A stretch of 27,222 bases of DNA. Origin: Actinomycetes bacterium. GTDB taxonomy: Bacteria; Actinomycetota; Actinomycetes; Actinomycetales; Cellulomonadaceae. Positions 7,023 through 14,361 of this stretch are shown one piece after another. Under the pieces are notes generated by a model, which saw nothing but the letters and a program-made list of their open reading frames with translations, did not search any database and was not told the DNA's origin. How positions within the stretch are numbered: the first letter of the stretch is position 1; the number at the start of each line of letters is the position of its first letter. The DNA lies in the NCBI GenBank assembly GCA_021793115.1, contig JAJYTJ010000037.1:1-27222 (forward strand), read 5' to 3'. The translations under genes and the position numbers were made by a program.

Positions 7023-7171
7023 CCGCCGCAGGGCGAGACGCGCCGCCTGCGTGCTGGCGCGCCGGCCGCTCGTCGGGCATCCTGGGTACCGCACGCCGCG
7101 TGCGCCACGTGCTCCCGGTTGGGCAGAGGTCGTTGGGGAAGACGAACCTCGGACCACCTACGGAGGACGAC

Positions 7172-7672
7172 ATGGCCGGTGCCATCACCCGCGGTGTTCT
7201 TTTCGTGCACTCAGCGCCCCGGGCGCTGTGTCCGCACGTCGAATGGGCCGCCGGCAACGTGCTCGGCGGGCGGGTCGCCTTGGACTGGACCGTGCAGCCC
7301 GCCGGAGCCGGCTTCTACCGCGCCGAGCACTCGTGGCAGGGCGTGCAGGGGACCGGTGCCAGGCTGGCGTCCGCGCTGCGCGGCTGGGCGCACCTGCGCT
7401 ACGAGGTGACCGAGGAGGCGAGCCACGGCGCGGACGGCTCGCGCTGGAGCCACACGCCGGAGCTCGGCATCTTCCACGCCGCCACGGACGTGCACGGCAA
7501 CATGGTGGTGCCCGAGGACCGGATCCGTGCGGCGCTGCAGTTCGCGGACGACCCGCTGCGCCTGCGCGAGGAGCTCGACATGGCGCTCGGGCAGGCCTGG
7601 GACGACGAGCTCGAACCCTTCCGCTACGCCGGCGCCGGCGCGCCGGTGCGCTGGCTGCACCGCGTCGGGTAG
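7172..7672 (+). CDS. DUF3145 family protein
   Basis: The 166-residue product matches the actinobacterial DUF3145 family. It starts RGVLFVHSAPRALCPHVEWA, has a tryptophan-rich middle (LDWTVQP, EHSWQG) and ends with a PFRYAGAGAPVRWLHRVG tail. It has no signal peptide or membrane span, and the function is unknown. In other actinobacteria, as I recall, this gene lies beside fabF at the end of the fatty-acid cluster, which hints at a link to lipid synthesis. Here it is still close but is separated from fabF by a two-gene redox unit. GGAGG seven bases before the ATG supports the start. Confidence 0.85.
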   Translation: MAGAITRGVLFVHSAPRALCPHVEWAAGNVLGGRVALDWTVQPAGAGFYRAEHSWQGVQGTGARLASALRGWAHLRYEVTEEASHGADGSRWSHTPELGIFHAATDVHGNMVVPEDRIRAALQFADDPLRLREELDMALGQAWDDELEPFRYAGAGAPVRWLHRVG

Positions 7673-7682
7673 CTCCCCACTG

Positions 7683-7696
7683 GTTGCGTCTTCAAC
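7683..7696. promoter_or_regulatory. Operator-like inverted repeat 1 (GTTG-N6-CAAC)
   Basis: GTTGCGTCTTCAAC has four-base inverted ends six bases apart and overlaps the predicted -35 box of the following operon. Its layout and arm sequence equal those of the second site 35 bases downstream, as expected for a dimeric MarR/HxlR-type repressor. The regulator identity is inferred. Confidence 0.55.
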
Positions 7697-7712
7697 TAAC
7701 TCGTCGTAGAGT
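7684..7712 (+). promoter_or_regulatory. Promoter of the 7739-9278 redox operon
   Basis: TTGCGT at 7684-7689 and TAGAGT at 7707-7712 are spaced by 17 bases. Operator-like repeats overlap the -35 box and lie just past the -10 box, a configuration suited to repression. Confidence 0.55.
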
Positions 7713-7716
7713 CCAC

Positions 7717-7732
7717 GGTTGTAGGTACAACC
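7717..7732. promoter_or_regulatory. Operator-like inverted repeat 2 (perfect six-base arms)
   Basis: GGTTGT-AGGT-ACAACC is a perfect inverted repeat at the predicted transcription start, containing the same GTTG-N6-CAAC core as the first site. Repressor binding here would block transcript initiation. Confidence 0.6.
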
Positions 7733-7738
7733 AACGAC

Positions 7739-8332
7739 ATGACGAGGGTGGTCAACGTGGCACGGTTCAGCATCATCGGCACCGGCAGCATGGCGAACGC
7801 GATCGGCGGCCTGCTGGCCGACGGCGGCAACGACGTGACGTACGTCGCCCGCGACCAGGTGGGCACCACGGCGCTGGGCGACGTCGTCGTGCTCGCGCTG
7901 CCGTACGGCGCGGTCGAGGGCGTCCTGGCCGCCTACGGCGAGGCGCTGGACGGGAAGGTCGTCGTCGACATCACCAACCCGGTGAACTTCGAGACCTTCG
8001 ACTCGCTCGTCGTGCCCGCCGGCAGCTCGGCGGCCGCCCAGATCCAGGCCACGCTGCCGAACAGCTCGGTGCTCAAGGCCTTCAACACCACCTTCGCCGC
8101 GACGCTGGCGACGAGGAAGGTCGGCGACCTGGCCACCACCGTGCTGATCGCCGGTGACGACGCCGCCGCCAAGGCCGCCCTCGTCGCCGCGGTGGAGGCC
8201 GGCGGGGCCCGTGCGCTGGACGCCGGGCCGCTGGCTCGGGCGCACGAGCTGGAGTCCATCGGCTTCCTGCAGATCGGGCTCGCCGCCGCCGGCACGATCC
8301 CGTGGACCGGCGGCTTCGCGCTCGTCCGCTGA
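7739..8332 (+). CDS. F420/NADP oxidoreductase-type dinucleotide-binding protein
   Basis: The product (197 aa from ATG 7739) has a Rossmann fold. RFSIIGTGSMANAIGGLLAD holds the GxGxxxxxxG dinucleotide motif at the N terminus, followed by DVVVLALPYGAVEGVL and VVDITNPVN, typical of the NADP-dependent F420 oxidoreductase family (PF03807). The C-terminal half carries the conserved KAFNTTFA segment and a final helix with IGFLQIGL. Such small members reduce unidentified substrates or F420 with NADP(H). An alternative GTG start at 7757 is better supported by GAGGGTGG upstream and would begin at VARFSIIGTG. It is first of two genes under a promoter with paired operator-like sites. Pairing with a VOC dioxygenase suggests a response to quinones or aromatic electrophiles; that role is inferred. 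Confidence 0.8.
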   Translation: MTRVVNVARFSIIGTGSMANAIGGLLADGGNDVTYVARDQVGTTALGDVVVLALPYGAVEGVLAAYGEALDGKVVVDITNPVNFETFDSLVVPAGSSAAAQIQATLPNSSVLKAFNTTFAATLATRKVGDLATTVLIAGDDAAAKAALVAAVEAGGARALDAGPLARAHELESIGFLQIGLAAAGTIPWTGGFALVR

Positions 8333-8357
8333 GGATCCGGGACGAAGGAGGGGTGGC

Positions 8358-9278
8358 GTGAACGTCGACGAGCGCGTGATCAGTGCGGCGGCCGGGATGG
8401 GCGCGCCGACGCTGCGCGTCGGCGACCTCGAGCCGATGTCCTCGTACTACGAGGAGGCGCTGCTCTTCGAGCCGCTCGAGGAGCGCGTCGTCGCCGGCCT
8501 GGTGCACCGGGTCCTCGGCCGGGGAACCACGCCGCTGCTACGGCTGGTGCACACGCCGAACCTCCCGGTCGCCGGGCCGCACCAGGCGGGGCTGTTCCAC
8601 AACGCGTTCCTCTTCGGCGACGCGGCGAGCCTGTCCGCGACGGTGCTGCGCGCCGCCCGGGACCCGCGAAGCCGGTTCGCAGGCTCGGCGGACCACCTGG
8701 TCAGCGAGGCGTTCTACTTCACCGACCCCGAGGGCAACGGTGTCGAGCTCTACCGTGACCGGCCGCGCGACCAGTGGGTCTGGCAGGACGGGTCGGTGCG
8801 CATGGACACCATCGGCCTCGACCCGAACGCCTACCTGCGCAGCCACGTGACGCCGGACGCGGTCGCGGCCGGCGGGCAGCTGCCGGGCACCGTCGGGCAC
8901 GTCCACCTCCAGGTCGGCGACCTCGCGGCTGCGAAGGCCTTCTACGTCGACGCGATCGGCTTCGAGGCGACCCTGAGCGATCTCCCGGGGGCGCTCTTCG
9001 TGTCGGCGGGCGGCTACCACCACCACCTGGCGATGAACGTCTGGAACAGCCGCGGCGCGGGTCCGCGGGCGGCGAGCCTCGGGCTGGCGCAGGTGGCGGT
9101 CACCGTGCCCGCGCGCGAGGACCTCGACGCGATGGTCGGGCGGCTACGGGCGGCCGGCATCTCCTACGCCGACGACGCCCGCTCGGTCACCGCGCGCGAC
9201 CCCTGGGACACCCAGGTGACCGTCGCGCTCGACGGCACGACGGTGGACGAGCTGCTGGACAGCCCTCGGTCCGCCTGA
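8358..9278 (+). CDS. VOC-family ring-cleaving dioxygenase-like protein (CatE/MhqA type)
   Basis: The 306-residue product has two vicinal-oxygen-chelate modules. The first ends in the signature AFYFTDPEGNGVELYRDRP (about 118-136). The second contains GHVHLQVGDL (180-189) and GGYHHHLAMNVW (218-229). This arrangement matches the CatE/YfiE/MhqA group, Fe(II) extradiol dioxygenases that open catechol or hydroquinone rings in the cytoplasm. The usual DPxGN motif near the C terminus is altered here to DPWDTQVTV, so metal binding in that loop is uncertain. The start GTG at 8358 is preceded by AGGAGGGG. It lies 25 bases after the dinucleotide-binding gene and is probably co-transcribed. Bacillus MhqR regulates similar genes in response to quinones; a similar role here is inference. 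Confidence 0.82.
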   Translation: MNVDERVISAAAGMGAPTLRVGDLEPMSSYYEEALLFEPLEERVVAGLVHRVLGRGTTPLLRLVHTPNLPVAGPHQAGLFHNAFLFGDAASLSATVLRAARDPRSRFAGSADHLVSEAFYFTDPEGNGVELYRDRPRDQWVWQDGSVRMDTIGLDPNAYLRSHVTPDAVAAGGQLPGTVGHVHLQVGDLAAAKAFYVDAIGFEATLSDLPGALFVSAGGYHHHLAMNVWNSRGAGPRAASLGLAQVAVTVPAREDLDAMVGRLRAAGISYADDARSVTARDPWDTQVTVALDGTTVDELLDSPRSA

Positions 9279-9283
9279 CCCGG

Positions 9284-9308
9284 GCCAGGCCTGGCGGACC
9301 GGCCTCGG
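9284..9308. terminator. Possible bidirectional terminator between the dioxygenase gene and fabF
   Basis: The 32-base gap between converging genes contains GCCAGGCCTGGC, a perfect palindrome, and an imperfect longer pairing of GGCCAGGCC with GGCCTCGGCC. It lacks a T tract. Confidence 0.35.
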
Positions 9309-9310
9309 CC

Positions 9311-10555
9311 TCAGACGTTCGTCACGACGAGCGCGACGTTGTGACCGCCGAAGCCGAACGAGTTGTTGATCGCGGCCACGTCACCGGCCGGCAGCGTGCG
9401 CGGGGTGTCGCGCACCAGGTCCAGCACCAGCTCGGGGTCGGGGTTCGCGACGTTGATCGTCGGCGGTGCGAGCCGCTCGTGGAGGGCGAGCACCGTGAGG
9501 ATGGTCTCGAGCGCGCCGGCGCCGCCCAGCAGGTGGCCCGTCATCGACTTCGTCGCCGACAACGCGACGTGGTCGGCCTCGTCGCCCAGCACCGCACGCA
9601 CGGAGCGCGCCTCGATGAGGTCGCCCACCACGGTGGACGTCGCGTGCGCGTTGAGGTGCACCACCTGGCGAGCATCGACGTCCGAGTCGGCGAGCGCCGC
9701 CCGCATGGCACGGATCTGACCGTCGCCGCTCGGCTCGGGGGACGTGATGTGGTAGCCGTCCGCGGACAGGCCGACGCCGGCGATCCGGGCGTAGACCCGG
9801 GCACCACGGGCGGCGGCGTGGGCAGCGCTCTCGAGCACGACGATCCCGGCGCCCTCGCCGAGCACGAAGCCGTCGCGGTCCACGTCGTACGGCCGGGAGG
9901 CGCCTGCCGGGTCGTCGTTGCGCAGCGACAGCGTCCGCGACGCGGCGAACGAGGCGATGGGCATCGGGTGGATGCAGGCCTCGGTGCCGCCCGCGACCAC
10001 CACGTCGGCGCGACCCGACCGGATCATGTCGACCCCGTAGCCGATCGCCTCCGAGCCCGAGGCGCACGCCGAGACGAGCGCGTGCGCGCCGGCCCGCGCG
10101 TGCAGCTCGAGCGAGACGTAGGCCGCGGGCGAGTTCGGCATGAGCATGGGCACCGTCATCGGCAGCATGCGCCGGGCGCCCTTCTCCCGCAGCGTGTCCC
10201 AGCCGTCGAGCGTCGTCTGGATGCCGCCGATGCCGGAGGAGACCACGGCGCCGAGGCGCTCCGGCTCGACCTCCGGGGCGCCGGCGTCCGACCATGCCTC
10301 ACGTGTCGCCACGATCGCGTACTGCGCGGACGGGTCCATGCGCTTGATCTCGGGGACCGTCAGCACGTCCGACGCCGGCACGGCCAGCGTGGCGGCAAAG
10401 GTCACGGGCAGGCCGTAGCGCTCCACCCACTCGGGGTTGAGCAACCGGGCGCCCGAGGTGCCGGCCAGGGCGGCCGCCCAGGTGGAGCGCACGTCGCCGC
10501 CGAGCGGCGAGGTGGCCCCGAGCCCGGTGACGACGACGTCGATGGTTCCGGTCAT
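9311..10555 (-). CDS. fabF: 3-oxoacyl-[acyl-carrier-protein] synthase II
   Basis: The enzyme condenses malonyl-ACP with a growing acyl-ACP in the elongation cycle of type II fatty-acid synthesis. The 414-residue product has the thiolase fold of KAS I/II. The nucleophile is Cys164 in SACASG, with His304 in NAHATST, Lys336 in ATKSMTG, and His341 in GHLLGG. The C-terminal INNSFGFGGHNVALV loop is the usual family end. It is last in the fabD-fabH-acpP-fabF order on the minus strand. A strong hairpin lies between acpP and fabF, which may lower fabF expression relative to ACP. The start ATG at 10555 is preceded by CGAGGAGC, a good Shine-Dalgarno match. Confidence 0.96.
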   Translation of the reverse strand: MTGTIDVVVTGLGATSPLGGDVRSTWAAALAGTSGARLLNPEWVERYGLPVTFAATLAVPASDVLTVPEIKRMDPSAQYAIVATREAWSDAGAPEVEPERLGAVVSSGIGGIQTTLDGWDTLREKGARRMLPMTVPMLMPNSPAAYVSLELHARAGAHALVSACASGSEAIGYGVDMIRSGRADVVVAGGTEACIHPMPIASFAASRTLSLRNDDPAGASRPYDVDRDGFVLGEGAGIVVLESAAHAAARGARVYARIAGVGLSADGYHITSPEPSGDGQIRAMRAALADSDVDARQVVHLNAHATSTVVGDLIEARSVRAVLGDEADHVALSATKSMTGHLLGGAGALETILTVLALHERLAPPTINVANPDPELVLDLVRDTPRTLPAGDVAAINNSFGFGGHNVALVVTNV

Positions 10556-10610
10556 GGTGCTCCTCGGGGGCTGGTCCGACCGGTGGCCGGGGGAGGTTCG
10601 GGGTCCGGGC

Positions 10611-10637
10611 GCCGGCGGCGCGTGGTGCGCCGCCGGC
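10611..10637 (-). terminator. Stem-loop between acpP and fabF
   Basis: GCCGGCGGCGC, loop GTGGT, and GCGCCGCCGGC make a perfect 11-bp stem eight bases past the acpP stop. It may act as a partial terminator or as a 3' stabiliser of the acpP message, since fabF follows on the same strand. Confidence 0.55.
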
Positions 10638-10645
10638 CGCCGGTG

Positions 10646-10894
10646 TCAGGACTGGGCGCCCGCGATGAAGCTCACCGCGTCGGCGACCGTGGTGAGGTTC
10701 TTCACCTCGTCGTCCGGGATCGTGACGGAGAACTTGTCCTCGGCCAGGGTGACGATCGTCATCATCGACAGCGAGTCGATGTCGAGGTCGTCGGTGAAGG
10801 ACTTCTCCGGCAGCACGGTCTCGACGGGCAGGCCGGTCTCCTCGCTGACGATCTCGGCCAGGCCGGCCAGGATCTCCTGCTCGCTGTACGCCAT
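10646..10894 (-). CDS. acpP: Acyl carrier protein
   Basis: ACP carries growing acyl chains on a phosphopantetheine arm through all steps of type II fatty-acid synthesis. The 82-residue acidic product has the four-helix ACP pattern. The attachment serine is Ser41 in DLDIDSLSMM, followed by the recognition helix (LAEDKFSVTIPDDEV). The start ATG is preceded by AAGGAG at good spacing. It lies third in the cluster, and both flanking gaps hold stem-loops (10941-10959 and 10611-10637). That arrangement suggests its message is separately processed or stabilised, in line with the high ACP demand of cells. Confidence 0.97.
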   Translation of the reverse strand: MAYSEQEILAGLAEIVSEETGLPVETVLPEKSFTDDLDIDSLSMMTIVTLAEDKFSVTIPDDEVKNLTTVADAVSFIAGAQS

Positions 10895-10940
10895 TCGGGT
10901 GTCTCCTTGGGTTCGGTGGGGCAGGTCGGTCGGAACGCTA

Positions 10941-10959
10941 CCGCCCGCTCGTCGGGCGG
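10941..10959 (-). other. Stem-loop between fabH and acpP
   Basis: CCGCCCG, five bases and CGGGCGG form a seven-bp stem three bases past the fabH stop and 46 bases before the acpP start. With the hairpin beyond acpP it brackets the acpP message. Confidence 0.45.
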
Positions 10960-10962
10960 CGG

Positions 10963-11970
10963 CTACGGGAGGACGACCACCTGGGCCGCGTAGACCAGGC
11001 CGGCGCCGAACCCGATCTGCAGCGCGAGCGCGCCGGGTTCGACGAGACCCTCGCGACGCAGCCGCTCGGCGGCCAGCGGGATGGAGGCGGCGGACGTGTT
11101 GCCGGTCTCGGCGATGTCGCGGGCCACGACCACCGACTCCGGCAGCTTCAGCTGCTTGATCATCAGGTCGATGATCCGCATGTTCGCCTGGTGCGGGATG
11201 AACGCGTCGATCTGCTCCGCCGTGACGCCCGCCGCGTCGAGCGCGCGCTGCGCCACCGGGGCCATCTGCCACACCGCCCACTTGAAGACCGTCGGGCCCT
11301 CCTGGCGCAGCGTGGGCCAGCCGAGCGACGCGTCGTCGCGCCACTGCAGCCACGAGTGCGTCTGCCCGATCGCCTGTGCCTGCGCGCCGTCCGAGCCCCA
11401 CACCGTCGGGCCGATGCCCGGTGTGTCGGACGGCCCGATGACCACGGCGCCGGCCCCGTCGCCGAGCAGGAACGAGATGGACCGGTCGGTGGGGTCGACG
11501 AACTCGCTCATCTTCTCGGCACCCACGACGAGCACGTGCCGCGCGCTGCCGGCCCGGACGAGCGCGTCGGCCTGCCCGATCCCGTAGCAGTAGCCGGCGC
11601 AGGCCGCGGAGATGTCCCACGCGGCGGCCGGGGTGGCGCCGATGCGATCGGCGATGACGGCGGCGGCCGAGGGTGTCTGGTGGAAGTACGTGACCGTCGA
11701 GACGATGACCGCGTCGATGTCGGCACCCGTCAACCCGGCGTCCGCGATGGCGGCCTGCGCGGCGGCGGTCGCCAGCGCCAGCAGGTCGACGTCGGCGCCG
11801 GCGCGGCGGCGGGTGACGATGCCGGTCCGCTGCCGGATCCACTCGTCGGAGGAGTTGATCGGCCCGGCGATGTCGTCGTTGGTCACGACGAGATCGCCCC
11901 GCACGCCGCCGAGCCCGAGGATCCGGGTGTGGGCGGGGCCGGTGGCCTGCCGCAGGGTGGGACGGCTCAC
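10963..11970 (-). CDS. fabH: 3-oxoacyl-[acyl-carrier-protein] synthase III
   Basis: FabH starts fatty-acid synthesis by joining a short acyl-CoA primer to malonyl-ACP; in actinobacteria the primer is often a branched-chain acyl-CoA. The 335-residue product shows the full Cys-His-Asn triad: Cys124 in SAACAGYCYG, His260 in AFIPHQANMR, and Asn291 in ETGNTSAAS. The N-terminal SSDEWIRQRTGIVTRR segment is typical of the family. Its GTG start overlaps the fabD stop by four bases (GTGA), so the two are translationally coupled. Primer preference cannot be read from the sequence alone. Confidence 0.96.
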   Translation of the reverse strand: MSRPTLRQATGPAHTRILGLGGVRGDLVVTNDDIAGPINSSDEWIRQRTGIVTRRRAGADVDLLALATAAAQAAIADAGLTGADIDAVIVSTVTYFHQTPSAAAVIADRIGATPAAAWDISAACAGYCYGIGQADALVRAGSARHVLVVGAEKMSEFVDPTDRSISFLLGDGAGAVVIGPSDTPGIGPTVWGSDGAQAQAIGQTHSWLQWRDDASLGWPTLRQEGPTVFKWAVWQMAPVAQRALDAAGVTAEQIDAFIPHQANMRIIDLMIKQLKLPESVVVARDIAETGNTSAASIPLAAERLRREGLVEPGALALQIGFGAGLVYAAQVVVLP

Positions 11971-12917
11971 GCTTGCTCCTCCTGGTTCGTCGTGCCGGAA
12001 TGGCGTGCCATCAGGTCGCGGGCGGCGTCGAGGTCGGCCGGCGACTTGACGGCGACCCGCTCGACGTCGGGCAGCGCCCGGCGCGCCAGACCCGCGAGCA
12101 CGCCGCCGGGAGCCAGCTCGAGCAGCCCGGTGACGCCGAGCGCCGCCATCGTCTCCTGGACGAGGTCCCAGCGCACGGGCCGGGCCACCTGGCGAACGAC
12201 GAGCGCGAGGGCGTCGCCGCCGGTGCGGACCGGCGTGCCGTCGGCGTTCGTGAGCAGGGCGATCGACGGGTCGGCGGGCGTCACGGTGGCCGCCGCCGCA
12301 CGCAGCTCGTCGACCGCCGACGCCATGACGTCGGTGTGGAAGGCGCCGGCGACCTGCAGCGCGACCACCTTGCTCCGGGCCGGCGGCGCCGCGGCGAGCT
12401 CGGCCAGCGCCTCGAGCGCACCCGCGGCGACCACCTGGCCGCCGCCGTTGACGTTCGCCGCCGTCAGCCGCAGCTCGGTGAGGCGTGCCAGCACGTCGTC
12501 GGGGTCGCCGCCCAGCACCGCGCTCATGCCGGTAGGGACGCGCGCCGCCGCGCGCGCCATCGCACGGCCACGCAGCGCGACGAGGCGCAGCGCCGTCGCC
12601 GGGTCCAGCACGCCGGCGAGCACCAGCGCCGTGAACTCGCCCACGGAGTGCCCGGCGACGACGTCGGGACGCGGCGTCTCAGGTGCGAGGAGGCCCAGGG
12701 CTCGTGCCGTCGCGAGCGCGCTGGCGACGAGCAGCGGCTGTGCCACCGCGGTGTCCCGGATCTCCTCGGCGTCGGCCGTGGTGCCGAGCCGCACCAGGTC
12801 CAGACCGGTGACCTGCGAGGACGTGTCGAGCTCGGCAGCGACCCCGGGCACCTCGAACCACGGCGCGAGCATGCCGGGGGACTGGGCGCCCTGACCAGGG
12901 CACACGACGGCTAGCAC
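11967..12917 (-). CDS. fabD: Malonyl-CoA:ACP transacylase
   Basis: FabD moves malonyl from CoA to ACP, supplying the extender units used by FabH and FabF. The chosen start, GTG at 12917, gives 316 residues beginning VLAVVCPGQGAQSPGM, the normal family start. The open frame extends to an ATG at 12962, but the extra 15 residues do not fit the family. The catalytic Ser91 is in GHSVGEF and His194 in GAFHTDVM. It is first in the fab operon, 78 bases downstream of the fasR stop, leaving room for its own promoter. The end overlaps fabH. Confidence 0.95.
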   Translation of the reverse strand: MLAVVCPGQGAQSPGMLAPWFEVPGVAAELDTSSQVTGLDLVRLGTTADAEEIRDTAVAQPLLVASALATARALGLLAPETPRPDVVAGHSVGEFTALVLAGVLDPATALRLVALRGRAMARAAARVPTGMSAVLGGDPDDVLARLTELRLTAANVNGGGQVVAAGALEALAELAAAPPARSKVVALQVAGAFHTDVMASAVDELRAAAATVTPADPSIALLTNADGTPVRTGGDALALVVRQVARPVRWDLVQETMAALGVTGLLELAPGGVLAGLARRALPDVERVAVKSPADLDAARDLMARHSGTTNQEEQA

Positions 12918-12982
12918 GCCACCACTCTGCCTTTCCGCTGTCCGGCGCCCGGGTGGCGCCACCGACCAGGATGTTTCGACGA

Positions 12983-13004
12983 CCTTGTCGCAGTCCTACA
13001 AAGG
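12983..13004. promoter_or_regulatory. Inverted repeat upstream of fabD, candidate FasR site
   Basis: CCTTGT at 12983-12988 and ACAAAGG at 12998-13004 form an imperfect inverted repeat across the fasR stop codon, 66 bases upstream of fabD. The position suits an activator site, but I cannot match it to a known FasR consensus. Confidence 0.25.
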
Positions 13005-14249
13005 GCCCGGACCCGCCGCGGCCGCCCCGTCGAGCCGTCCGAGCGCGAGCGCGGTCTGCAGCACGTACGAGTCGCGCGCGTCCAGCGGGTCCCACCCGGT
13101 GACGTCGGTGACGCGCCGCAGCCGGTAGCGCACGGTGTTGGGGTGCACGTACAGCGCGCGGGCGGCGGCCTCGAGCGAGCGGCCGGTGCCGAGGTACGCC
13201 TCGAGCGTGTCGAGCAGCGCGCCGGTGCTGGCGGCGAGCGGCGCGTACGCCCGGGCGACGAGCTGCGCGCGTGCGGCGGCGTCCCCGACGAGCACGCGTT
13301 CGGGCAGCAGCTCGTCCGCCGCCACCGGGCGTGGCGCGTGCGACCAGGCGGGCGCCGCGAGCAGGCCTGCCAGCGCGGCGCGCGCCGAGCGCGCGCACTC
13401 CGCGAGGTCGCGCGCGGCGGGGCCGACGACGACCGGTCCGGGCCCGAAGCGTGGCACGATCGCGGCGATGGCGGGGGCCAGGTCGCCGTTGCCGCGCAGG
13501 AACAGCAGCAGCCGGTCGCCCTGGATCCCGATGAGCACGTCCGCCTCGCGGCGGGTGGCGCGGCGCAGGTCGGTCGACCGGCGGGGGTCGAGACCACCGT
13601 CCGTGGTGCCGGCGACCACGACCATGGTCTCGCCGTGCGACCACCCCAGCGCCGCCACGCGGGACCGCAGCGAGTCGTCGATGTCGTCTCGCACCAGCGC
13701 GTCGACGACGAGCGCCTCCAGCCGGGCGTCCCAGGCGCCGCGCACCTCGGCGGCGCGGGCGTACACCTCGGCCGCGGAGAACGCGACCTCGCGGCTGTAC
13801 CGCAGCACCGCCTCCCGCAGGGCGCGCTCCTCGCCGGGTGCCGCGAGCCGCGCGCTGTGCGCCTCGACGACGTCGACGCCGATGCGGACCAGCTGGAGCG
13901 TGTGCTGCAGCGAGATGGAGCGCGTGAGCTCCGGCGGTGCGCCCGAGAAGATCTCGCCAGCGCCGGCCGGACGGCGCGTCGGGTCCGTGAACCAGTCGAC
14001 GAAGGCCGTGATGCCGGCCTGCGCGACCAGCCCTACCCACGACCGGTCCTCGGCGGGAAGGGCGCGGTACCACTCGAGGTCCGTCTCCAGGCGTCGCATC
14101 GTCGCCGCGGACAGCTCACCGGCCGCGCCCTTGACGCGCTTCTGCGTCTCGCTGCTGGTCTCGGGCGACGGTGCGACGTGCGGGCCGGGGGCCGGATGAC
14201 GTTCGCCGCGCGGGTGCTCGTGCCCCGCGTTCGCGTCGCTGGTCGCCAT
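12996..14249 (-). CDS. fasR: PucR/CdaR-type transcriptional regulator of fatty-acid synthesis (FasR-like)
   Basis: The 417-residue product has the PucR layout. The first 45 residues are disordered. A GGDEF-like or activator middle region follows. The C-terminal PucR helix-turn-helix starts near residue 345, with YLGTGRSLEAAARALYVHPN then TVRYRLRRV and a TGWDPLDARD segment. In Streptomyces a protein of this family directly upstream of fabD, FasR, activates the fab operon; position and domains match here, so the assignment rests on context plus family. TATGCT lies six bases before the ATG, with TTGTCG 19 bases further upstream, so a leaderless transcript is likely. It diverges from a TPR-like gene across 112 bases. 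Confidence 0.88.
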   Translation of the reverse strand: MATSDANAGHEHPRGERHPAPGPHVAPSPETSSETQKRVKGAAGELSAATMRRLETDLEWYRALPAEDRSWVGLVAQAGITAFVDWFTDPTRRPAGAGEIFSGAPPELTRSISLQHTLQLVRIGVDVVEAHSARLAAPGEERALREAVLRYSREVAFSAAEVYARAAEVRGAWDARLEALVVDALVRDDIDDSLRSRVAALGWSHGETMVVVAGTTDGGLDPRRSTDLRRATRREADVLIGIQGDRLLLFLRGNGDLAPAIAAIVPRFGPGPVVVGPAARDLAECARSARAALAGLLAAPAWSHAPRPVAADELLPERVLVGDAAARAQLVARAYAPLAASTGALLDTLEAYLGTGRSLEAAARALYVHPNTVRYRLRRVTDVTGWDPLDARDSYVLQTALALGRLDGAAAAGPGPL

Positions 14250-14255
14250 GGGGCG

Positions 14256-14286
14256 AGCATACGCAACGGTTGTGGAGACCCGACAA
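14256..14286 (-). promoter_or_regulatory. Predicted fasR promoter, leaderless
   Basis: On the minus strand TTGTCG (14286-14281) and TATGCT (14261-14256) are 19 bases apart, and the fasR ATG follows after six bases. Transcription would start at the ATG itself. Confidence 0.5.
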
Positions 14287-14349
14287 ACGTTGCTGAGCGT
14301 GACTGCCGGCCGGAACGCCGGAAGCCGGGTGCGTGCCGAACGCCTCGGC

Positions 14350-14355
14350 TATGGT
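14350..14355 (+). promoter_or_regulatory. Predicted -10 box of the TPR-like gene, leaderless
   Basis: TATGGT is followed by six bases and the ATG at 14362, mirroring the divergent fasR start. No -35 box or Shine-Dalgarno sequence is evident. Confidence 0.5.
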
Positions 14356-14361
14356 CGCTGC

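Noticed and set aside
8774..10993. A 739-codon plus-strand frame over the dioxygenase gene and fabF
   Set aside because: It crosses two well-supported genes and has no domain; composition is typical of antisense sequence.
12918..12962. Longer FabD start at 12962
   Set aside because: The extra 15 residues do not resemble FabD N termini, and the GTG at 12917 gives the normal VLAVVCPGQGAQ start.
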